From NCBI RefSeq assembly GCF_002276045.1, contig NZ_NQMR01000075.1:1-43428 (forward strand): a stretch of DNA of 43,428 nucleotides, given 5' to 3'. The notes beneath the pieces are model-generated. The model had not been told where the DNA came from and made no database searches. It was given only the letters and a program-made list of their open reading frames with translations. The stretch comes from Pseudoalteromonas sp. NBT06-2 (lineage in GTDB: Bacteria > Pseudomonadota > Gammaproteobacteria > Enterobacterales > Alteromonadaceae). Below are positions 8,953-15,318 of this stretch, piece after piece. The number at the start of each line of letters is the position of its first letter. Position 1 is the first letter of the stretch. The position numbers and the translations under genes are program-made.

Positions 8953-9411
8953 TTATCTTCCTTTAACTTTTGGATTTCGATAAACCAGAGTGTTAGTTGC
9001 CTTTGCAACCAAGTCACTATTTTGATTTGTGTACGTGTTTTCCAACACAATAAATTCTAGCGCGCCAGATTTTTTATCAAACATATCTTTAATCTTGGAG
9101 GTTACTGTGATGTTATCACCCGAGTAAATCATGCCTAAGTATTCAAAATCCTGATTACCATGTAAAAGTCGACTAATATCCATATCCAAAAGGTTTAATA
9201 CGGGTAATAATTCTGGTCCTTCCATATCCAGAATAAATGGAATGGTAGGTGCTGCTGGTATCGTTTTATAACCAGCATCACGTGCAGCCGATTCAGAAGA
9301 ATACACAAGATTGGTTTCACCTATCGCCTTTGCGAAAAATTTCAGTTTACCCTTCTCAATATCAACATTAAATGAGTCAAATTCATGACCAACCTTACTA
9401 CGATCTAACAT
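8953..9411 (-). CDS. FAS1-like dehydratase/MaoC N-terminal-domain protein, partner hydratase subunit
   Basis: At 152 residues it matches the N-terminal hotdog half of double-hotdog hydratases. It has the typical PTIPFILDMEG and LLHGNQDFEYLG stretches. The place where the active subunit has GDHNPIH reads ETNLVYSSESAA, so the catalytic Asp-His pair is missing. It is therefore likely a structural and substrate-binding partner of the gene two bases downstream. The start has AAGAAGGA about eight bases upstream. It is the third gene of the operon, 15 bases after the thiolase. Confidence 0.87.
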   Translation of the reverse strand: MLDRSKVGHEFDSFNVDIEKGKLKFFAKAIGETNLVYSSESAARDAGYKTIPAAPTIPFILDMEGPELLPVLNLLDMDISRLLHGNQDFEYLGMIYSGDNITVTSKIKDMFDKKSGALEFIVLENTYTNQNSDLVAKATNTLVYRNPKVKGR

Positions 9412-9426
9412 AATGTAATCCTTCTT

Positions 9427-10605
9427 TTATACTTTACGATACATGGTCACAACTGCTGCACCACCTAGTCCTAAATTATGTTGTAATGCCACACGCGCAC
9501 CGGGTACCTGTCTATCACCAGCTGTACCACGTAAATGCCAAACCAGTTCAGTGGCCTGTGCTAAACCAGAAGCCCCTATTGGATGACCTTTCGACATTAA
9601 TCCACCTGAAGGGTTAACAACGAATTTACCGCCATAAGTATTATCAGCATCGTTTATAAACTTCTCCGCCTCTCCTTCGCCACATAAACCTAGCCCTTCA
9701 TAAGTGATCACTTCATTAGGAGTAAAGCAGTCATGCAGTTCAACAACTTGAACATCGTTTGGACCCACACCAGCTTGTTCGTATGTTTCTTGAGCAGCTT
9801 TGGCTGTCATTTTGGCACCGATCAAATCGATTGGGTTATTCCAAGTATCAGCTAAATCGGTTGCCATCGACTGACCAATAATTTCAACTCCGGCCGCTAT
9901 ACTATGTTTTTTAGCAAATGCAGGACTACAAATGATAACTGCTGCTGCACCACACGTTGGAGGACATGCCATAAGTCTGGTTAAGTAGGGGGCAAAGATA
10001 ACAGGAGCCGCCATGACTTCTTCAAGCGTCAATGGATTATTAAAAAGTGAATAAGGATTTCTCACTGCATGGCTTCGCGTTTTCACAGAAACTTTACCGA
10101 AAATATTTGGATTAGCACCGTATTTTTCAATGTAATGAGTACCCGCTTGCCCGAATAATCTTAAGGCTAACGGGCCTTTAGGTGATCTAGGTGCCGCTTT
10201 TTCTAACGCTCCAAGCATACTAGAAAAAGGTGATTCACGATCTTCCCAATGACTGCCTAATGCACCTGCTTGCATTTCTTCAAAACCAAACGCTAGCGCG
10301 CATTCAACAGCGCCAGAAGCAACCGCTTGACGAGCTAGAAACAACGCAGTCGAACCAGAAGAACAGTTATTATTAACATTGATCAGTGGAATACCTGTTT
10401 GACCAACATCATAAAGACCGTGTTGGCCACAAGTACTGTCACCATATATGTAGCTAGCGTAAGCCTGTTGTACTTTATCGTAGTTAATACCGGCATCAGT
10501 AAGCGCTAGCTTTATAGCTTTAGACGCCATTACACGATAAGGTTCTTGTTTTCCAGGTTTGGTAAACTTAATCATCCCAACACCAGCGATGCGTACATTT
10601 TTCAT
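9427..10605 (-). CDS. SCP2/SCPx-type thiolase (acetyl- or propionyl-CoA acyltransferase)
   Basis: This 392-residue thiolase-fold protein has the nucleophile in VNNNCSSGSTALFLARQA, a second Cys/acid region in VELHDCFTPNE and the C-terminal His motif GHPIGASGLAQATEL. These features place it with the lipid-transfer-protein/SCPx thiolases, not with FadA. SCPx enzymes cleave 3-ketoacyl-CoA esters, including 2-methyl-branched ones that release propionyl-CoA. The second Cys argues for true thiolysis, not the retro-aldol activity of Ltp2-like relatives, although I cannot settle this. It is the second gene of the operon, 24 bases after the SDR. Confidence 0.9.
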   Translation of the reverse strand: MKNVRIAGVGMIKFTKPGKQEPYRVMASKAIKLALTDAGINYDKVQQAYASYIYGDSTCGQHGLYDVGQTGIPLINVNNNCSSGSTALFLARQAVASGAVECALAFGFEEMQAGALGSHWEDRESPFSSMLGALEKAAPRSPKGPLALRLFGQAGTHYIEKYGANPNIFGKVSVKTRSHAVRNPYSLFNNPLTLEEVMAAPVIFAPYLTRLMACPPTCGAAAVIICSPAFAKKHSIAAGVEIIGQSMATDLADTWNNPIDLIGAKMTAKAAQETYEQAGVGPNDVQVVELHDCFTPNEVITYEGLGLCGEGEAEKFINDADNTYGGKFVVNPSGGLMSKGHPIGASGLAQATELVWHLRGTAGDRQVPGARVALQHNLGLGGAAVVTMYRKV

Positions 10606-10629
10606 TTTATATACCCTAAAAAAATTTTT

Positions 10630-11550
10630 TTATTTCTTGGCATTCAAAAGGTCAATACCAACATATTTACTAACGGCGTTGAATGTATCAACAATTGAAT
10701 CAGCCACATCTGCATCGGTAAAATCACAAATTTTGTTCCATTGTTGCGCAACTTGTTCGGCGCTTATTGTTTTTTTTGTACCTAATGCAAGGCCTTGTGA
10801 ACGCTGATATCTAAGCTTGCTAAACCAGCCAGCGCCAACTTCAATTAAAGAACCATTTTCGGTACTGTCTTGTGCACACAGCTTTACTACTAAAGGCACG
10901 ACAAAATTTGGACTTGTTGCTTTCAATACTTCTTCTGGCCAAATGGTTTCAGTTAATCTAGAACCAGCGATAGGAGCGATAATGTTTGATAAAATATTCT
11001 TACGTCCGCCTTCAATCGCTAGCGTGCGGCCCAAACCAGTCAATGCCGATTTAGCAGAACTGTAGTTCGCTTGACCAAAGTTGCCATAAATGCCTGCTGC
11101 TGAGGTGGTAAATATAATGCGACCAAAACTTTGTTTTTGCATATATGGCCATGCAGCTTTAGTTACTTTATAAGCGCCGTCAACATGCACTCTATAGATT
11201 AAGTCCCAGTCGCTATCTTGCATTTTGGCAAAACTAGCATCACGTAAAATACCGGCATTATTGATCAAAACATCTACACGACCGTAGTTATCAATTGCTG
11301 TTTTTACGATACTTTCTCCATTTTCCACAGAATCATAGTTAGCGACAGCTTGGCCACCAAATTCCTTGATTTCATCGACCACTTTATCTGCAGCCGCTGA
11401 GTTTGATCCTTCACCATTACCCGTACCACCAAGATCATTTACTACAATAGACGCACCGCGCTTGGCAAATTCAAGTGCATACGCACGGCCTAAGCCTCCG
11501 CCGGCACCAGTTACAATTACAACTTTTTTATCAAAACGGATATTAGTCAC
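10630..11550 (-). CDS. MFE-2-type (3R)-hydroxyacyl-CoA dehydrogenase (SDR)
   Basis: This short-chain dehydrogenase closely follows the N-terminal unit of peroxisomal multifunctional enzyme 2 (HSD17B4). It has the glycine motif VTGAGGGLGRAYALEFAKRG, VNDLGG, NNAGILRD, and the catalytic Ser-Tyr-Lys in TTSAAGIYGNFGQANYSSAK. It oxidises (R)-3-hydroxyacyl-CoA to the 3-keto ester with NAD+. I chose the GTG at 11550 (MTNIRFDKKVVIVTG) because AAGAGGAAGAG lies just upstream. An in-frame ATG at 11586 would add 12 Lys/Arg/Asn-rich residues and has no such site. It is the first gene of the operon SDR-thiolase-FAS1-like-MaoC-ACAD. Palindrome site D is about 190 bp upstream of this start. Confidence 0.9.
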   Translation of the reverse strand: MTNIRFDKKVVIVTGAGGGLGRAYALEFAKRGASIVVNDLGGTGNGEGSNSAAADKVVDEIKEFGGQAVANYDSVENGESIVKTAIDNYGRVDVLINNAGILRDASFAKMQDSDWDLIYRVHVDGAYKVTKAAWPYMQKQSFGRIIFTTSAAGIYGNFGQANYSSAKSALTGLGRTLAIEGGRKNILSNIIAPIAGSRLTETIWPEEVLKATSPNFVVPLVVKLCAQDSTENGSLIEVGAGWFSKLRYQRSQGLALGTKKTISAEQVAQQWNKICDFTDADVADSIVDTFNAVSKYVGIDLLNAKK

Positions 11551-11742
11551 TTTTCTCTTCCTCTTATTACTAACTGAGTTATTCATTATTAAACTTATCT
11601 AGTTTCAGCTATAACTTTACTGAGAGACAATGATTGAAAATCATATTTAATTTCGTACTACTTGTTTAAAAGCATTAAGGAGCAAGTTTTAATTAACTAA
11701 GTATTTTCAACAAAGATTTTCGTTCATCTGATAAACTCAAAC

Positions 11743-11760
11743 AACAAACTTTCGTTGGTT
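11743..11760. promoter_or_regulatory. Palindrome site D (candidate operator)
   Basis: AACAAACTTTCGTTGGTT differs from site B at a single base. It lies upstream of the SDR operon, 193 bp from the GTG start. A looser relative (AACAAAG, six bases, GTTCATC) follows at about 11708-11726 and may be a second, weak half-site pair. Confidence 0.65.
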
Positions 11761-11961
11761 CTCTGCACTAACTTTAACTAGCAGGTTATTTTTACTGGCT
11801 ATATTCAACTGATTTTAAATAAATTATTTTTATCTGGAATATATCGTAAATTTACAAAAATAGTTTTATGCAGAGAAAATAAGTTTACTAGAATAGTAAT
11901 TACGATTTAATTCCTACATTAATTGAGTTTTTCAAAAAGATGTTCTATGACAGGGAGCTTT

Positions 11962-12183
11962 TCAAGATTTAGATTCTATAAAAGCTAATAGAATATCTGA
12001 GCTATAAGCAAATTTGCCATCGTTATTGTTAATATGAATACTCCAAACTTGAATCGCGTTGCTAGTATTAATGGGTATTTACCTCAAGTCCACACACTCT
12101 TTTTTTGACCGCACAAGTACCCGCTATACTGCCCAAGGTTTCAGCTAGAGTGACTGACACTCCTTCATACAGAAGACCAATTG
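11962..12183 (-). pseudogene. Remnant of a YdiI/PaaI-type hotdog thioesterase
   Basis: On the minus strand two frames carry pieces of one protein. The first reads EGVSVTLAETLGSIAGT, then VCGLEVNTH and a stop. The second reads AIQVWSIHINNNDGKFAYSS, then DILLAFIESKS and a stop at 11962. These match in order the E. coli YdiI/MenI region with LAESIGSVAG, VVGLEINANH, and HQVWQIEIFDEKG. About 20 residues between the two blocks are missing, and the N-terminal part is lost as well. The remnant lies just downstream of the crotonase gene in the same direction. A CoA thioesterase was therefore probably once the third gene of the acs-ech operon. The rest of 11587-12208 holds only site D. Confidence 0.75.
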
Positions 12184-12208
12184 GTTAACATATAATCATA
12201 TTAGTATC

Positions 12209-12979
12209 TTAGTGCTCTGAAAACTTTTTAATGAGTTGTTGAGCTTGATCAGTTTGCACTAGCGCTCCCTGAATTTGAGCTTCGTACTCAAGAGATTCTG
12301 ATAATGTAGCAGTGTCTGCAAATTTTATCTGAGCTTTAAGTGCCTTCAGAGCTGGAATTGACTGGCAGGCAATTTGACCAGCAAATTCTAACGTTCTTGT
12401 CATTAAATTATCATCAATTACTACTTCGTATGTAAGTCCCCATTGTTGCGATTTTTCCGCATTAAGAAAGTCAGCTGACATGGTTAATGCAGCCGTGCGC
12501 ATAGATCCTATTCTTCGGTTAAGCATCCATGATGCGCCCATGTCCATAGCCATACCAATTTTAGCAAAACTAAGAAAATAACGAGCAGATTCAGCAGAAA
12601 AAATAATATCGCAGGCCAGCGCAAGACTAACGCCTGCACCAGCAGCAACACCATTAACAGCAGCGATTACCATTTTGGACATTGATTGTATAAACGTTAC
12701 AATCGGGTTAGCGTATTGCCTAATCCAATCTTCCAGTTTATCTGCGTTTTCTTGTAATAAACCTCCGGTCAAGTCGGCACCCGAACAAAAGCCTCGACCA
12801 ACACCAGTAAGTATAACTACGTGAACATCATCGTCACTTTCTACCTCCTTAAGTTTTGCTAACAATGCAACCATTAGATTAACATCAAGCGCGTTAAGTG
12901 TTTTGTTCTTAAGCATAGACAAAACAGCGACACCGTTAGGGTGACGCTCAAAACCAATTACCTTATTAAGTTGTGCCAT
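12209..12979 (-). CDS. Crotonase-family protein, PaaG-like enoyl-CoA isomerase/hydratase
   Basis: This 256-residue crotonase has the oxyanion-hole blocks GRGFCSGADLTGG and NGVAAGAGVSLALACD. The two catalytic Glu of classical enoyl-CoA hydratase are absent: the first site reads GAGVSLA and the second lies in FLSFAKIG. An Asp is kept in AMDMGASWML, aligned with the catalytic Asp of PaaG (PDCGGTW). It may therefore act as an isomerase (double-bond or ring shift) and not as a simple hydratase, which fits an operon partner that already has a MaoC hydratase. AGAGGA precedes the start. It follows the acyl-CoA synthetase by 91 bases on the same strand. Confidence 0.88.
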   Translation of the reverse strand: MAQLNKVIGFERHPNGVAVLSMLKNKTLNALDVNLMVALLAKLKEVESDDDVHVVILTGVGRGFCSGADLTGGLLQENADKLEDWIRQYANPIVTFIQSMSKMVIAAVNGVAAGAGVSLALACDIIFSAESARYFLSFAKIGMAMDMGASWMLNRRIGSMRTAALTMSADFLNAEKSQQWGLTYEVVIDDNLMTRTLEFAGQIACQSIPALKALKAQIKFADTATLSESLEYEAQIQGALVQTDQAQQLIKKFSEH

Positions 12980-13070
12980 TTAAAATATCCTCTTTAATTA
13001 TGATTTTTATTTTTAACATGAGCTTTTATCAGCAGGCTAAACAGTCGATTCAAGTAAATTATTGACGCGT

Positions 13071-14636
13071 TCAAGACACCTGAACTTCACAATCTTTCCA
13101 ATAAGGTTTACGTAACTCAGTTTTAAGTATTTTACCTGCACCAGAAATAGGCAAAGCATCAATGAAAGCAAAAGACCTAGGACATTTATATCCTGCAATA
13201 TACTCTTTACAAAAACGGCGTAATTTTTCGATTGTCAAGCTATCATCCTTTTCAATATTAGGATCTGGTACGATAACAACGTGAACTGTTTCTCCCCACT
13301 CAGTAGAGGGAATACCTATTACCGCACATTGAGCAACATTTGGGTGTTGTGAAACAATTGTTTCCACTTCAGATGAATAGATATTTTCTCCGCCAGAGAT
13401 GATCATATCTTTGACACGATCAACAACAAAGATATCTCCTTGTTCATCGATATATCCTCCATCTCCAGTGTGAAGCCAGCCATTAATAATAGTTTTTTGC
13501 GTCAATTCTGGTTTTCCCCAGTAACCCGCCATAACATTTGGCCCACGAACCGTAATTTCCCCAACCGTTCCAGCTGGTACCGAGCAGCCTTGCCCATCTA
13601 CTATACGAACTTGTTGGACAATCCCTGGAATGCCAGCACTTCTTATTTTTCCTGATTCAATTGCTTCATAAATGTGATGGCTTTTCGATGAAATAGAAAT
13701 TAAGCCACACTCAGTCATACCATAACCTTGAACAAAACCAACTTTAGGTAATTCTTCCAATGCTTTTTTAATCGTCCCCAGAGGCATAGGAGAAGCACCA
13801 TAAATAATGTTTTGTACACTATTAAAATTATCTTTATTGAAAGCAGGATCATCCATCAACATTTGCAACATGGTAGGTATAAGTAACATATCGCTTACAC
13901 GCTTTTCTTGAATAATTTTCATTACCTTAGCAGGAATAAACGCAGATAATATAATTTGACTGCCACCCAAAAGAAAAGACATCAACAACATGCCAAGGCC
14001 AGCTATATGAAACAGTGGAGCACAATTTAACCAACGAGGCTCATTAGACAATCCAGTCATTTGAGCACCTGTAATTGCAAATACCATTAAATTGGTATGA
14101 CTTAACATAACGCCCTTAGGCGAACCTGTTGTGCCGCCTGTATAAAAAATTCCAGCAAGATCATCGCCATTGCGATACATATCCTCAATCGGATCTGATT
14201 CTGCCATCAAACCTTCATAACTGACCATACCTTCAGGACATTCATTATCCCCAGCATAAATTACACATTCTAACAGTGGTACTTTCTTTTTTATTTCTGT
14301 AACTATTGGCGAAAAAGTGTCATCAACAACAAGAAATCGAGCACCTGAATCAACTAATGAATAGGCAATTTCAGCAATACTCCAGCGAGTGTTGATTAAA
14401 TTATACACACCTGCAGCCCAAGGGATTGCAAATATATATTCTAAATAGCGGCAAGAGTTCATTGATAATAAAGGTAAGCATTCTCCTTCTTTAAGGCCAA
14501 TATTTCGTAGACCACCAGCCAAGCATGCGACTCGCTTCGTCAGCTCACGGTAAGTCAAAGATTGATTTTGATAACATATAGCTTCTTGCTCAGGTCGAAG
14601 CAATACATTACGGTGTAAAAGCTGTGTTAGGTTCAT
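13071..14636 (-). CDS. Acyl-CoA synthetase (AMP-forming, FadD-like)
   Basis: This 521-residue ANL-superfamily ligase activates a carboxylic acid to its CoA ester with ATP. The P-loop is FYTGGTTGSPKGVMLSH. Also visible are QGYGMTECG, the hinge region GWLHTGDGGYIDEQGD, GGENIYSSEVE, and the C-terminal catalytic Lys in GAGKILKTELRK. The length fits medium- and long-chain acyl-CoA synthetases and FadD3-like enzymes; the chain length or ring preference cannot be read from sequence. It is the first gene of the acs-ech operon. Palindrome site E is about 210 bp upstream. Confidence 0.92.
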   Translation of the reverse strand: MNLTQLLHRNVLLRPEQEAICYQNQSLTYRELTKRVACLAGGLRNIGLKEGECLPLLSMNSCRYLEYIFAIPWAAGVYNLINTRWSIAEIAYSLVDSGARFLVVDDTFSPIVTEIKKKVPLLECVIYAGDNECPEGMVSYEGLMAESDPIEDMYRNGDDLAGIFYTGGTTGSPKGVMLSHTNLMVFAITGAQMTGLSNEPRWLNCAPLFHIAGLGMLLMSFLLGGSQIILSAFIPAKVMKIIQEKRVSDMLLIPTMLQMLMDDPAFNKDNFNSVQNIIYGASPMPLGTIKKALEELPKVGFVQGYGMTECGLISISSKSHHIYEAIESGKIRSAGIPGIVQQVRIVDGQGCSVPAGTVGEITVRGPNVMAGYWGKPELTQKTIINGWLHTGDGGYIDEQGDIFVVDRVKDMIISGGENIYSSEVETIVSQHPNVAQCAVIGIPSTEWGETVHVVIVPDPNIEKDDSLTIEKLRRFCKEYIAGYKCPRSFAFIDALPISGAGKILKTELRKPYWKDCEVQVS

Positions 14637-14842
14637 TTTATAACGCCTTTTTTGTTTTAAACTGAAGGCTGTAAAACCTTGTTCAGATCACAATCAGCCT
14701 AGCAAGAACATTGCTCTTTTCGCTTCAATTTTAAATAAGCATTAAGCAATGTATCGATATTTTTTTGCTACAGCACATCAATAAAACAGACGTACAAAAC
14801 AAATTTATAATAGTAGATAGCTTGCCTAGCTAGAGGGAAATA

Positions 14843-14995
14843 ATGAACAAACTAAAGTTTGTTTTTATAGCGGTTATAGTTAGCCGTGTGATTTATAGAG
14901 ATCTTTTATGGTTTGATTATTACGAGGTACATAAAGATCTTTCACTTTGCCATAAAACTATTAAAGCTTTAGAACACAAAAATCATTTGAATTGA
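14843..14995 (+). CDS. Possible 50-residue small ORF (uncertain)
   Basis: ATG at 14843 is preceded by GAGGG at good spacing. The frame encodes 50 residues, starting MNKLKFVFIAVIVS, which looks like a short hydrophobic anchor. A charged tail follows (HKDLSLCHKTIKALEHKNHL). The first codons coincide with palindrome site E, so the start may be a chance product of that site. I recognise no family. Confidence 0.25.
   Translation: MNKLKFVFIAVIVSRVIYRDLLWFDYYEVHKDLSLCHKTIKALEHKNHLN
14846..14863. promoter_or_regulatory. Palindrome site E (candidate operator)
   Basis: AACAAACTAAAGTTTGTT has perfect 7-bp arms around TAAA. It lies about 210 bp upstream of the acyl-CoA synthetase start on the minus strand. 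Its first 14 bases equal those of site A. Confidence 0.6.
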
Positions 14996-15182
14996 ATGTC
15001 TGCTTTCGGTAATTTCAATCAAGATTAAATATTGATTTTTCAAACTTCACGTTGAGAAATTGAAATGACTTTATTGTATTCTTTACTGTTCAGAGCATTT
15101 ATAGGGTTGTCGTGTAAGGACTGGTCTGTAGAGTAACAAAATTATAAGTAGAATTTCAGGGTAAATTATCTGGAGTATACTT

Positions 15183-15230
15183 ATGAATACACGTACTGGT
15201 TTATTAGGTGGTAATGACAGCGGTTATTAA
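15183..15230 (+). CDS. Possible 15-residue peptide ORF (uncertain)
   Basis: MNTRTGLLGGNDSGY is preceded by GGAG nine bases upstream and followed within 35 bases by a strong terminator. The arrangement of ribosome binding site, tiny ORF and terminator could be a small peptide gene or the trace of a deleted gene. Apart from this ORF, site E and the ORF at 14843, I see nothing in 14637-15262. Confidence 0.2.
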   Translation: MNTRTGLLGGNDSGY

Positions 15231-15262
15231 ATACACACTCATTTATTTATCACATATATCAT

Positions 15263-15290
15263 AAAAAACCCGCTAGTCAGCGGGTTTTTC
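15263..15290. terminator. Bidirectional Rho-independent terminator
   Basis: The stem AAAAACCCGCT / AGCGGGTTTTT (15264-15274 and 15279-15289) closes a 4-base loop. T-runs lie on both strands. It ends the TonB receptor transcript on the minus strand and anything transcribed from the left on the plus strand. Confidence 0.9.
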
Positions 15291-15318
15291 TTTAAAGTTT
15301 ATGTAAATAAAATCTTAA

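Noticed and set aside
10559..11602. Plus-strand ORFs opposite the thiolase and SDR genes
   Set aside because: The minus-strand proteins have full catalytic motifs; the opposite frames have no motif or ribosome binding site.
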